From assembly GCA_002309415.1 (NCBI GenBank), contig DBXC01000002.1:25547-89546 (forward strand): DNA of 64,000 nt. Reading direction: 5' to 3'. The DNA is from Dehalococcoidia bacterium UBA1222 (lineage in GTDB: Bacteria; Chloroflexota; Dehalococcoidia; Dehalococcoidales; UBA1222). Below are positions 24,938 to 34,069 of the stretch, one piece after another; within the stretch, counting starts at the first letter, position 1; each line of letters starts with the position of its first letter. The translations under genes and the position numbers were made by a program. Under the pieces are notes generated by a model. That model made no database searches. It saw only the letters and a program-made list of their open reading frames with translations, and had not been told where the DNA came from.

Positions 24938-25676
24938 ATTCAGTGAACATGTCTTTATCGTTATAGGCCTTGTCGGTCCTGACCCTGAGACCTCTGATAA
25001 AGTCCAAAATGTCCTGCCCGGTCCTGAACTTATTCATGTCATATGTTTCCTCATGGACCATCGAGGAAAGTTCTCTTCTCACCCCAGGGCCGACTTGGTA
25101 ATTAGCGTGTCCTAATGCAATCACCGTCGGTACTTCATAGATACGCGGGATATTCAGTAACTCTTTGATCGAATACTCCCAGAGCTTATCTACGCTGAGC
25201 CAGGCGGCATCGATCCCTAAAGAATGTGCAGCAGTGATGATGTTCTGAGTCGCGTTCCCCACTCCCTTGTGGAAAATGGTGCCCGGCTGATTCTCGATAA
25301 GGACAAATTGAGCGGCCAGTAGGGTGGCCTGATAAGCTCTTCGGTCAGCCAAGACTACGATGAACGCCGGGGCATCCTTGAATGGCAAATAGGACTTTTC
25401 ATTCTTGAGAGCCGGCATCTGGTACTCATCTTTACGAGTCTGCTCGATAGCATAGAGTTCAGAGTGGATTTCATCCTTGGCTAGGATGAGTTTCTTCCTC
25501 AGATCGGGTTCGGTAACGATGATAAAATCCCACGGCTGAGCATTGCCGCCGGACATTGCCCAGCGACCAGCCTCTATACATTTATATATATCTTCTTTAC
25601 TGACAGGTTCATTACTAAAAGAGCGGACGCTCCTGCGGGTCTTCAACAATTCTAAATATCCATCGTAATCCATCAT
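24936..25676 (-). CDS. Nitroreductase-family FMN oxidoreductase
   Basis: 246 residues. It begins MMDYDGYLELLKTRRSVRSF, with the RRSVR FMN-phosphate motif. AGRWAMSGGNAQPWDFIIVT and the C-terminal IALGHANYQVGPG fit the nitroreductase fold. The substrate is unknown (nitroaromatics, enones and flavin-linked reductions all occur in the family). The longer frame to 25745 lacks a ribosome binding site, while AAGGAAGG precedes 25676. Confidence 0.88.
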   Translation of the reverse strand: MMDYDGYLELLKTRRSVRSFSNEPVSKEDIYKCIEAGRWAMSGGNAQPWDFIIVTEPDLRKKLILAKDEIHSELYAIEQTRKDEYQMPALKNEKSYLPFKDAPAFIVVLADRRAYQATLLAAQFVLIENQPGTIFHKGVGNATQNIITAAHSLGIDAAWLSVDKLWEYSIKELLNIPRIYEVPTVIALGHANYQVGPGVRRELSSMVHEETYDMNKFRTGQDILDFIRGLRVRTDKAYNDKDMFTE

Positions 25677-25784
25677 GGTGACCTTCCTTAAAGTTGGTCC
25701 TTCAATGATACAGGTATATCCTTTCGGTGTAGTGGGACCAAACATCCCTTTACCCGATTAAAAGAGCTCGTATATCCTGTCAGC

Positions 25785-26456
25785 ATGAACAGAGACATCC
25801 TTACTGAAGAAGAACGCCAGATCATAACAGAAGCCGGCTTTGGCAAAGAGTGCGGGATCAGGGGCAAGGCTGCACTTCTAGTAATAGATGCCCAAGAAAA
25901 ATTCATTGGCCCTAATGTCCCGACACTGGAAGCAATTAAGACGTCACGCTTGGCCATTGGCTCGAAAGCATGGAAAGCTCTGAGAGAAATAAGAAGAGTA
26001 CTCGCTCTAAGCAGAGAGAAGAATATCCCTGTCATCTTTACAAGAGCATTGGCTCATAAAAAGGCCTCAGATAACAATCCCTTCCTCAAAAAGACCGATC
26101 CAAATATGAACTCTATTCCCGAAAGTGCATCTGATATCGTTCTCCCAGTTGAAGAAAAAGATATCGTCATCGATAAGGTCTGCCCCAGTGCCTTCTTCGA
26201 GACGGAACTCGATGAAGTCATCAAGAGACTGAATATACAGTCTGTCATCGTCACCGGATTCGTAACCAGCGGATGTGTGAGAGCAACCGTGATCGACGCA
26301 TTTTCACGGGGACTCAATGTCGTAATCCCGGAAGAATGTGTTCAGGACAGGTTGCCGACTATCCATGAAATGACACTGGTCGACCTCGATCTGAAATATG
26401 CAGACGTGATCAGTACAAAAGCATTACTAGAAATGCTTTCCAACAGCATTGTTTAA
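25785..26456 (+). CDS. Isochorismatase-like cysteine hydrolase
   Basis: 223 residues. The triad of the family is visible: Asp in LLVIDAQEKFIG, Lys in IVIDKVCPSAFFETEL, and Cys in VTGFVTSGCVRATVIDAFSRG. The spacing and the CVRAT block resemble N-carbamoylsarcosine amidase/nicotinamidase relatives more than isochorismatase proper. Transcribed divergently from the nitroreductase. Substrate not determinable. Single-gene unit, convergent with recJ. Confidence 0.88.
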   Translation: MNRDILTEEERQIITEAGFGKECGIRGKAALLVIDAQEKFIGPNVPTLEAIKTSRLAIGSKAWKALREIRRVLALSREKNIPVIFTRALAHKKASDNNPFLKKTDPNMNSIPESASDIVLPVEEKDIVIDKVCPSAFFETELDEVIKRLNIQSVIVTGFVTSGCVRATVIDAFSRGLNVVIPEECVQDRLPTIHEMTLVDLDLKYADVISTKALLEMLSNSIV

Positions 26457-26463
26457 ATCAGCA

Positions 26464-28155
26464 TCATATCCCTGAATGATAAGCAAGATCTTTGATGATC
26501 AGATTGATGGAGCGGGTGCCGCGCCACTCGTTGACTTCGATGGTGTAGACGATATCGAGAGATCTATTGAATTCACTTGACTGCGGACCATAGCCCCATC
26601 CGACGAATTCACGTCCTACACTGCCCTGGATGCCTTTGAATTTAAGGTGTTTTTCTCCTGTCCCCATCACCCTCAATTCCTGCGGTCTGACGTTCGTTGA
26701 CAGGAAGAGAGGCGACTGATTGCAGGAACCGAAGGGCTCAAGAGTCGAGATAGTCTCGAAGGTCTTCATATCGACTTCTTTGAGATCACAGACGGCATCG
26801 ATGGAGATGGTCGGACGCATGTCGGCGCCTTCCAGTTTTTCTCTGGCGAGAGACTCCATCCTGGCAGTGAAATCCCCAATTCTATTGATTGCAACGGTAA
26901 AACCGCCGGCCTGGGAATGACCGCCGTACTGGACAAGGATATCGGAGCATTTAGCCATAGCTTCTGTGATATCGAATCCACTGACGCTCCTGGCGCTCCC
27001 ATGGGCATACTCTTCATCGAGATGCATGATGATGGTCGGAAGACCGTATTTTTCACAGATACGTCCGGCAACAAGTCCCGAAATGCCCGTCGGGATCTCG
27101 GGGTGACCAGTGATAAGGATATACTCTTTCCCAACCTTATCTTTGACCTGATCGGATGCGATGGTACAGAAAGCGGTAGTCAGTTTCTGTCTCTCTTTGT
27201 TCAGTTCTTCCATCTCAAAAGAAAGCTTTGCCGCATGATCGAGGTCATCGGTGGTCAATAAATCAAATGCCTTATTGGCATGATCCATACGGCCTGCCGC
27301 ATTGAGACGCGGTGCAATATACCATGAAACAGCTTCCACATCGAGTTTTTCTCGGTCGATCTTAGACAGCCTCATGATCTCATTTAAGCCGGGATGTGTG
27401 GAATGGCGGAGGCATTCGATACCTCTCTGTACGATGTAGCGGTTCTCATCGAGAAGCGGCATTACATCGGCAATAGTACCAAGGGCTGCATAATCAACGA
27501 ACTGCCAGACTTCCTCTTCTTTCCCGAGCATACGGTACAAGAATGACAGTACCTTGAATGCCACTGCCGCTCCGCATATATCCTTGAATGGATACTGAGA
27601 ATCATTAAGGTAAGGATCGATGATAGCGACAGCAGGAGGCAGCTTTTCAGGTGGAAGATGATGATCGGTAACGACAAAATCGACTTTCTTTCTGAAAGCG
27701 GCAATCTCATCATAGCTGGAAACGCCGCAATCGACGGTAATGATGAGTTTTACATCTTTGCTGATGAGTTCCGAAATGGCAAGCTGATTGAGACCATGGC
27801 CTTCGTCACCACGATGAGGGATATAGACGATGACATTGGCACCAAGCTTTGTAAGACCCTTATACATGACGGCAGATGCTGTAATACCGTCAACATCGAA
27901 ATCGCCGTAAATTGCAATCGTATCGCCCATCATCATGGATGAATAGATACGGGAAGCCGCCTGCTGGATATTGGGAAGCAAGGACGGATCGTAGTATTCA
28001 CCCTTCTGCACTGACATGAAGACATCTGCTTCTTTTTGGGTCTTTACTCCGCGGTTATAAAGGAGCTGTCGGACAAGCGGAGTGTATTTCTCTTTCGAGA
28101 TATCACAATCATCGGGGACCGGCGGAAAAATCTGCCAGCGGTAGTTATTTTCCAT
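26464..28155 (-). CDS. recJ: Single-stranded-DNA exonuclease RecJ
   Basis: 5'-3' ssDNA exonuclease of the DHH phosphoesterase family, acting in recombination and mismatch repair. 563 residues. Metal-binding motifs are intact: YGDFDVDGITASAVMYK, TVDCGVSSYDE, the DHH of VVTDHHLPPEKLPP, and the DHHA1 motif QYGGHSQAGGFTVAI. The C-terminal OB-like domain (from about 455) is present. Its start overlaps the end of fabF by 11 nt. Confidence 0.95.
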   Translation of the reverse strand: MENNYRWQIFPPVPDDCDISKEKYTPLVRQLLYNRGVKTQKEADVFMSVQKGEYYDPSLLPNIQQAASRIYSSMMMGDTIAIYGDFDVDGITASAVMYKGLTKLGANVIVYIPHRGDEGHGLNQLAISELISKDVKLIITVDCGVSSYDEIAAFRKKVDFVVTDHHLPPEKLPPAVAIIDPYLNDSQYPFKDICGAAVAFKVLSFLYRMLGKEEEVWQFVDYAALGTIADVMPLLDENRYIVQRGIECLRHSTHPGLNEIMRLSKIDREKLDVEAVSWYIAPRLNAAGRMDHANKAFDLLTTDDLDHAAKLSFEMEELNKERQKLTTAFCTIASDQVKDKVGKEYILITGHPEIPTGISGLVAGRICEKYGLPTIIMHLDEEYAHGSARSVSGFDITEAMAKCSDILVQYGGHSQAGGFTVAINRIGDFTARMESLAREKLEGADMRPTISIDAVCDLKEVDMKTFETISTLEPFGSCNQSPLFLSTNVRPQELRVMGTGEKHLKFKGIQGSVGREFVGWGYGPQSSEFNRSLDIVYTIEVNEWRGTRSINLIIKDLAYHSGI

Positions 28156-29368
28156 CGTATCTCCCGATCAATAAAACGCTGTTATGTCCACCGAAACCCA
28201 TCGAACTGGATAAAGCAATCCTGACATCCTTACGGCGGGCCATGTTCGGCACATAATCAAGATCACATTCAGGATCAGGATCTGTAAGGTTAATAGTCGG
28301 CGGAATCGTACCAGTCACGATGGTCTTTACACAGACGGCTGCTTCCATAGCACCAGACGCTCCGATCATGTGACCTGTCATGGATTTTGTAGATGATATA
28401 GGAATGTCCTTGATTGATTCACCAAAGACTGCTTTATAAGCATTGGTCTCGTTGATATCGTTGAGTTTTGTGGAAGTGCCGTGAGCATTGATGTAGTCGA
28501 TATCTGTGCATTTTAGGTTTGCCTTATCGAGTGCTTTTCTGATTGCTTTCTGAAGTCCTTCAGCGTTCTCTGTCAGCTTCGTGACATGATAAGCATCGCT
28601 GGTCGATGCATATCCCAAGACCTCTGCATAGACTTTGGCTCCACGCTTGATTGCATGATCGAGATCTTCCAGAATAAAGATCACACTGCCCTCCCCGATG
28701 ACAAAACCGTCACGCTTGGAATCAAAAGGACATGATGCAGTCTTATCGGCCCCGTGAGATAGTGCGCGGGATGCATCGAAAGCGGCAACACCAAGTTCGT
28801 TTATGACAGCATCACTGCCGCCTGTAAGGATAATCTCAGATGAACCCGATCTAATAAGTTCATAAGCGATACCAATGGCATCGTTGGAGGAAGAACAGGC
28901 CGAAGCAACTGCAAAGTTGGGACCTTTCAACCCGTTGTATATAGAAACGGCAGAAGCTGCAGAATCATTGATCATCATGGGAACAGAGAAAGCGCTCATT
29001 CGATTGGTATCAAAGAGTTCCTGAACCTGTTCCAGCATGGTAGACAAGCCTCCCATGCCGCATCCGAGTATCACAGAAACATCTTCATATTCCGACGCGT
29101 CTAGACCAGAATCATCCAAGGCTTCCGATGCCGCAACGATGGCAAACTGAGCAAAACGGTCAGTATGCATAGCAGTCTTCTCATCGATGTAGTCCGCCGG
29201 ATCAAAATCCTTGACTTCAGCCGCTACGCTGACCTTAGTGAATGAAGGATCGAAATGGGTGATCTTACCGATACCCGAAACACCTGAGACAAGGTTGGTC
29301 CAGGTGGAATCTATATCATGACCAAGGGGAGTAACCGCCCCCAGTCCCGTAATCACTACTCTATGCAT
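28145..29368 (-). CDS. fabF: Beta-ketoacyl-ACP synthase II
   Basis: Condensing enzyme of fatty acid elongation. 407 residues. The Cys-His-His triad is complete: ASACSSSNDAIGIAYEL, NAHGTSTKLND and STKSMTGHMIGASGAMEA. It is the KAS II rather than FabB type by length and by GVSGIGKITHFDPSF. No other fab genes adjoin, which is unusual but not unique. It overlaps recJ and is followed by it on the same strand. Confidence 0.94.
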   Translation of the reverse strand: MHRVVITGLGAVTPLGHDIDSTWTNLVSGVSGIGKITHFDPSFTKVSVAAEVKDFDPADYIDEKTAMHTDRFAQFAIVAASEALDDSGLDASEYEDVSVILGCGMGGLSTMLEQVQELFDTNRMSAFSVPMMINDSAASAVSIYNGLKGPNFAVASACSSSNDAIGIAYELIRSGSSEIILTGGSDAVINELGVAAFDASRALSHGADKTASCPFDSKRDGFVIGEGSVIFILEDLDHAIKRGAKVYAEVLGYASTSDAYHVTKLTENAEGLQKAIRKALDKANLKCTDIDYINAHGTSTKLNDINETNAYKAVFGESIKDIPISSTKSMTGHMIGASGAMEAAVCVKTIVTGTIPPTINLTDPDPECDLDYVPNMARRKDVRIALSSSMGFGGHNSVLLIGRYDGK

Positions 29369-29410
29369 ATATTCATTATAGTAAAAACCCGGGACATTAG
29401 TCTTAAAAAT

Positions 29411-29445
29411 GCCGAAGCAGGAATGGGGTATCTTCCTGCTTCGGC
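29411..29445 (-). terminator. Terminator of molybdenum hydroxylase operon 1
   Basis: GCCGAAGCAGGAA (29411-29423) and TTCCTGCTTCGGC (29433-29445) form a perfect 13-bp stem. On the minus strand it is followed by ATTTTTAAG. It lies 25 nt past the stop of the FAD subunit. Confidence 0.85.
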
Positions 29446-29469
29446 TTGAGAAGAAAATGGAGGTAAAGT

Positions 29470-30456
29470 CTATTTGAGAGAGATGATCGCTCTCTTGACA
29501 ATGGTCTTGGTGATATCGATCTTGTAGCCGTTGGAGTAGTGATCGAGTTTATCGAAGGAGTTGCTGGCATCGCCCTCGTTGGAGATCTCAGTAGCCTTGG
29601 CTACGACGGATGCGCCGGCAGCCGAAGGATCAGAGATATCGACACCTTCGAAGTATTTGGGTTCGTTGTAAACACCGCCCAGGGCAATGTTGGCTTTGCC
29701 GCTCTTGATGACGACAGCTGCGGAGCACTGAGGGAAGTCGATGGCCTTTCGGAAAGCCCATTTTACGTAAGTGCTCTTTTCATTGCCGGAAGACGGTATC
29801 TGGATCTCTTTGACGACTTCATCAGAATCGATAGCATTGATCTGTTCACCGCGAGCGGTACCAAATTCTTTGCTGGGGACCTTGAAGAAATCGGCAGCAG
29901 CCCAGGTCTTCTTGGTGGTGACGATGCTGGCACCCAGTGCAACCAGTGCAACTGCGGTATCGGAAGGACAGACTGCCATACAGCCGCCTACACCACCGAA
30001 GATAGAATGATATCGATGTACGCCAGAGATGGCGTAACAAAGACCGCCCTTGTGCTTTCGGGCGCAGGGCCAGTTATCGAATTCATTTCGGTAGTAGATA
30101 CAGCGAGGTCGCTGGCAGATGTTGCCACCGATGGTGCCCATATTTCGAAGTTCAGGAGAAGCAACCAGTTTAGCTGCCTGAGACAGGGCCGGAGCCTTGC
30201 TCATAACGGTCTTGTCAGCGGCGATGTCGCAAAGCTTTGCCAATGCGCCGATCTTGATGTAGCCGTTTTCTTCTTTGATATAGTCGGCATTGGGGATCTC
30301 ACTGATAGCGACGAGGGTATCAGGGAGGTTGGGGGTATGCATGCCTTTCATACTGTAGATCATGTCGGTGCCGCCGGCCAGGATCATTGCTCCGTCAGCA
30401 AGCATTGAGGCGGCTTCTTCGAAGCTGGATGCATGTTTAAGTTCAAAGTTTTTCAT
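29470..30456 (-). CDS. Molybdenum hydroxylase 1, FAD subunit with 4-Cys insert
   Basis: 328 residues of the xanthine dehydrogenase FAD-domain family: MILAGGTDMIYSMKG and the FAD loop LRNMGTIGGNICQ. Unlike ordinary members it has an insert with four spaced cysteines, PRCIYY (C119), WPCARK (C131), GLCYA (C140) and GGCMA (C159). This is the arrangement that binds an extra [4Fe-4S] cluster in the beta subunit of 4-hydroxybenzoyl-CoA reductase. Last gene of the operon, 16 nt after the Mo subunit. No signal peptide, so it presumably either stays inside or rides along with the Tat-exported partner. Confidence 0.88.
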   Translation of the reverse strand: MKNFELKHASSFEEAASMLADGAMILAGGTDMIYSMKGMHTPNLPDTLVAISEIPNADYIKEENGYIKIGALAKLCDIAADKTVMSKAPALSQAAKLVASPELRNMGTIGGNICQRPRCIYYRNEFDNWPCARKHKGGLCYAISGVHRYHSIFGGVGGCMAVCPSDTAVALVALGASIVTTKKTWAAADFFKVPSKEFGTARGEQINAIDSDEVVKEIQIPSSGNEKSTYVKWAFRKAIDFPQCSAAVVIKSGKANIALGGVYNEPKYFEGVDISDPSAAGASVVAKATEISNEGDASNSFDKLDHYSNGYKIDITKTIVKRAIISLK

Positions 30457-30472
30457 TCTGCATTCCCTCCTT

Positions 30473-33040
30473 TTACTTTACTCGAGCGCCGATCTTATCG
30501 ATGGAGTAACCATCTTTAGTGGCACGTTTGATAGATTTGAGTACTCGGTCAGGACCGATGTTACCCTTCTCAGGGTTGATCCAGACACCGATGGCATTGT
30601 AGATAGCCAGGAATACTGAGACGTAGTTGGTAACACAAGGTTCTGCGATACCATGGCAGCCGAAAGGACCGCCAACGTCGCGGGATTCGTAAAGGATCAG
30701 GTCATGATCTTCGGTCTTCATATCCATATAGGTAGGCATCATGGCTTCAGTGTACTGAGTGGAAAGAAGCTTACCGTATTTCTCATCGTAGATATCGCCG
30801 AAGAAGAAGGCCATGTTGTGAGCACATTCAGCACCGGCTGCGATCTCTTTTTCAGCACCCTTTCTGAACATGACGGTACCGGCATCGACGACGTTCCAGT
30901 AATGGAGGATCTCGACTTCACCGGTCTCAGGATCGACTGCGACTTCGCAGGCAGCAGCGGCTGCACCGTTACAAGTTACATAGTCGCCTCGTTTGAGGTA
31001 GTTGCCCTTGCTTCGCCATGCACCACCGCGGATGCGGCCGAACTGGTCGGTATTGTTCTCGGTCTCTGCATAGTAGCCGGTGAATTTACCAAGCATGGGG
31101 CCCATGCCGGTGTATGTTTCTTCGATTTCCCAACCGTTGGATGATGCAGCGATAGCGGCATTCTTGGCTAAGATGGTGGCATAAGGAGCACGGACTTCAG
31201 GATTCTTCTTGAGGAAGATCACGCCGTCTTCGACATCGAAGTCGTCAACTGATGTAGCCTGACCGTAGAAGGTAGGATGGGCCATAGCGGCATTGAAGAT
31301 CTTCCAGCGGAGAAGAACTGCAGTGTTGTAGAAAGTGGTGGAGATGGAGACGGTGTGGGATGAACCAGCCTGTACACCACCAGGGAGTGTGGTATCAGTG
31401 TTGCCCCAGTCGCCGAGCTTGACTTTGTCAGCGCTGACACCGAGGACTTCTGCTACTACGTTACAGCAGACGGTGGTACCGCCGGAACAGCCTCGGGCTG
31501 AACCGGTAAGGACGGTGAAGGTACCGTCATCGTGAGCGCGGATGATACCGCCTCGCTGTGAACCACCGTTGATAACGCCGTGGCTATCATGGTGACCGGT
31601 AATGGCAATACCATGCCATCGGGTATCTCCGTTGTGATAGAGATCATCAACGGTCTTGGTGTGAGCGTCGTGCCACTTTGTCTTGTAGCCAGATGCTTCA
31701 TAAGCTTTTTCGTAAAGGTCTTTGATTGCGAATGCGCCCCAGTACTTGGAGTAATGGAGACCATAAGCATAGTAGTTGGAGACACCAGAGTTACCGAAGT
31801 CCTGGTCACCCATTTCCTGAGTTCGCATGTTGGAAACTCGGAGATCATAAGGCGTGCCCTTATAGCCCATGTCATCACGAAGGTCATAGGCCAGCTTTTC
31901 GATAGCAGTATCGTAGTTCATGGCACCAGGAGGATCGTTAACGCATCTCCAATAATGTCGAGTGGTGGAGTTAGTGAAGACAAGGTGAGTCTTCATGGTA
32001 GCGTAAGGAATGGTATAGGTGGTTCGGAGGCCCCAATGGACGTCACCGCAAGGAGTAGCAGTGTTGTGGCCGCCATCGGAGTAGAACTTAGCATCGCAGG
32101 CTTCAAATTTGAAATCGTTGCCGACTTTCTTGACACCGAGTTTGATGGTGGAAGTACAAGCGAACGTTCGGCCTCGGTTCATATTGTTCTGCTGTCGGGT
32201 GTTCTTACAAAGGACGGGATAGCCGCCGACCTTCTTGGACATGGCGAGAGCCTGAGGAACAAGACAGTCGAGAGACTTACCGCCGTAACCGCCGCAGTTA
32301 AAGTGAGTCACGCCGTGGATCTTGTTGGAAGGATAACCAGGCATGTACTTGGCTAAGACGATGTAGGACTTGATGTAGTTGATGTCCTGAGTACCGGTGT
32401 AGAAATACATGTCATCACCGATCCACCAGGCCAGAGTCTGATGGGCTTCAAGACAATTGTGAGTGTAAGAGTTGGACCACGGGAACTTGTATTCCTTGAC
32501 GTAGTCAGAGAGTTCGAAACCGGGATCAGCACCGACACCCTCGATCATATCAGGGTTTCGGTAGAGGGTGATAACCGGCATGATGTTGCCGGGAACGATA
32601 CCAGAAGAAACAGGATTGCCGTCGGCATCCTTACCAATCATAGCGACATCGGGATCGAAAACACCGTCGGTTGCTTCTTCATATTCGATCTTGACTGCCT
32701 GAGTGGCACGAACTGCAGTGTAGAAGTTATCTGCGACTACACCGGCGACTTCCTGACCATATCGGGTGATGGTAGGAGACCAGAGAAGAGGAAGATCTTC
32801 ATAAGTGATGACGGCTTTGACGCCGGGGATCTTCATGGCTTCGCTGGTATCGATGGACTTGATGGTACCTTTCATGATGGTGGAAGACTTTAAGGCACCA
32901 AAATACTTGTGTCCGGTGAAGTGATCAGCAGCGAAATCGGTCTTACCTAAGACGATCTCTTTACCGCTCTGATCATGGACATCGGGGTTGCCGAGTACTT
33001 TGAAATCTTCAAACTTGGTATTTTCATCAAGAACAAGCAT
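30473..33040 (-). CDS. Molybdenum hydroxylase 1, molybdopterin-binding subunit
   Basis: 855 residues of the xanthine dehydrogenase large-subunit family. GGYGGKSLDCLVPQALAMSK (substrate-channel/Mo loop), RGCSGGTTVCCNVVAEV, QAGSSHTVSISTTFYNTA and the C-terminal block GCHGIAEPCVTNYVSV are present. The last holds the catalytic Glu, though the usual G-E-P-P is changed to A-E-P-C. Binds Mo-pterin cytosine dinucleotide in known relatives. The substrate is unknown. Start overlaps the FeS subunit stop by 1 nt. No own signal peptide, so export would be by hitchhiking on the FeS subunit. Confidence 0.9.
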   Translation of the reverse strand: MLVLDENTKFEDFKVLGNPDVHDQSGKEIVLGKTDFAADHFTGHKYFGALKSSTIMKGTIKSIDTSEAMKIPGVKAVITYEDLPLLWSPTITRYGQEVAGVVADNFYTAVRATQAVKIEYEEATDGVFDPDVAMIGKDADGNPVSSGIVPGNIMPVITLYRNPDMIEGVGADPGFELSDYVKEYKFPWSNSYTHNCLEAHQTLAWWIGDDMYFYTGTQDINYIKSYIVLAKYMPGYPSNKIHGVTHFNCGGYGGKSLDCLVPQALAMSKKVGGYPVLCKNTRQQNNMNRGRTFACTSTIKLGVKKVGNDFKFEACDAKFYSDGGHNTATPCGDVHWGLRTTYTIPYATMKTHLVFTNSTTRHYWRCVNDPPGAMNYDTAIEKLAYDLRDDMGYKGTPYDLRVSNMRTQEMGDQDFGNSGVSNYYAYGLHYSKYWGAFAIKDLYEKAYEASGYKTKWHDAHTKTVDDLYHNGDTRWHGIAITGHHDSHGVINGGSQRGGIIRAHDDGTFTVLTGSARGCSGGTTVCCNVVAEVLGVSADKVKLGDWGNTDTTLPGGVQAGSSHTVSISTTFYNTAVLLRWKIFNAAMAHPTFYGQATSVDDFDVEDGVIFLKKNPEVRAPYATILAKNAAIAASSNGWEIEETYTGMGPMLGKFTGYYAETENNTDQFGRIRGGAWRSKGNYLKRGDYVTCNGAAAAACEVAVDPETGEVEILHYWNVVDAGTVMFRKGAEKEIAAGAECAHNMAFFFGDIYDEKYGKLLSTQYTEAMMPTYMDMKTEDHDLILYESRDVGGPFGCHGIAEPCVTNYVSVFLAIYNAIGVWINPEKGNIGPDRVLKSIKRATKDGYSIDKIGARVK

Positions 33041-33792
33041 TATTCAACACCTCCGACCATAGCTGATACAGTCTTGGTCATGTTGTTGCAAAAGCAAAGA
33101 TGACCAGAGAATGCATAGCGGACTTCATCTGCTGTCGGTTTAGGATTTTCAGCAAGGAGAGCTGTGGCAGCGAGGATCAAGCCAGGAGTGCAGTAACCGC
33201 ACTGGAAAGCATCCTCATCGTAGAATTTCTTCTGTACAGGAGACGGGGTGATACCGTTGGAGAGACCGTCACAAGTGGTGATGACCTTTCCATTGAGTTC
33301 ACCGGCGACCATCAGACAGGAGAACATGGGGATCTGTTTGCCGTTCTTTTCGACAAGGACGGTGCAAGTTCCGCAGTTGCCGAAATCACAGCCGACTTTG
33401 ACATCATAGAAACCGAGGATGTCTCGGAGGACCATGGAAACCGGCCACCAGGGCTCTACTACCATGGTGTAAGGAGTGCCGTTGAGGGTGAACGCGACGA
33501 TATTGTCGAGTTTCTTGTCTGCATGTGCACTCGCCAGATGGGCCTGGAGATCAGCAACGGAATTGAACTCCATGCTGTCGAATGGGCATACATACTTGGT
33601 GTCACCCTTTACTTCTACGGTCTTGGTAACAGTGGAGGTTGCGGTGTTAGTTACAGTAGAAGTAATGGTTTGGGTCTCGCCTTTACAGGCGGAAAGGATG
33701 GCGGCAGATCCGATAGTCGCACCACCGACTACAAGACCTGCATCCTTAAGGAATTCTCTTCGGGATACCTTTGTCTTATTTTCTTCGGACAT
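33040..33792 (-). CDS. Molybdenum hydroxylase 1, [2Fe-2S] subunit with Tat lipoprotein signal
   Basis: 250 residues. Twin-arginine signal SRREFLKDAG then hydrophobic core ending LSAC (lipobox, C36), so a Tat lipoprotein is likely. A Thr-rich spacer (TSTVTNTATSTVTKT) follows. Next comes a short C2H2-like stretch (about 67-92, YVCPFDSMEFNS..LQAHLASAH) in which the second Cys is missing. Then the two [2Fe-2S] domains: C135, C140, C143, C159 and C198, C201, C233, C235. First gene of the operon. It places a molybdenum enzyme on the outer face of the membrane. Confidence 0.9.
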   Translation of the reverse strand: MSEENKTKVSRREFLKDAGLVVGGATIGSAAILSACKGETQTITSTVTNTATSTVTKTVEVKGDTKYVCPFDSMEFNSVADLQAHLASAHADKKLDNIVAFTLNGTPYTMVVEPWWPVSMVLRDILGFYDVKVGCDFGNCGTCTVLVEKNGKQIPMFSCLMVAGELNGKVITTCDGLSNGITPSPVQKKFYDEDAFQCGYCTPGLILAATALLAENPKPTADEVRYAFSGHLCFCNNMTKTVSAMVGGVE

Positions 33793-33879
33793 TAAATACC
33801 TCCTATTTATGCGTCCTGAAACCGGAATCGGCCATCCGACCTGCTGGACAATCCGTCATGATAAGACGCTTTTATACCT

Positions 33880-33891
33880 ATTTGGCCAAAT
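33880..33891. promoter_or_regulatory. 12-bp palindrome upstream of molybdenum hydroxylase 1
   Basis: ATTTGGCCAAAT is a perfect 12-bp palindrome about 90 nt before the FeS-subunit gene, in the 277-nt region between it and the divergent 407-residue protein gene. No clean promoter was found for the hydroxylase side, which suggests activator dependence. The nearby TetR-LysR hybrid regulator is the obvious candidate binder, by inference. Confidence 0.35.
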
Positions 33892-34015
33892 TTTAATACC
33901 ATACAATACCTTACTAATAGATTTTCTCACCCGTCGAGTCCAATCATTGACCATTTTGTGTAAAGAGTCCATTTTTTTACTATCGCAAGTCAAAGTAAAG
34001 CAATTGATGATACCT

Positions 34016-34021
34016 TATAAT
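34016..34021 (+). promoter_or_regulatory. -10 box of the 407-residue protein gene
   Basis: Perfect TATAAT 48 nt upstream of the start codon, in AT-rich sequence. The -35 region lacks a good match. Confidence 0.4.
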
Positions 34022-34069
34022 TAAAATCAAAGATGAAAGAAATAGTTCACTATCAGGAGTTTTATATAA

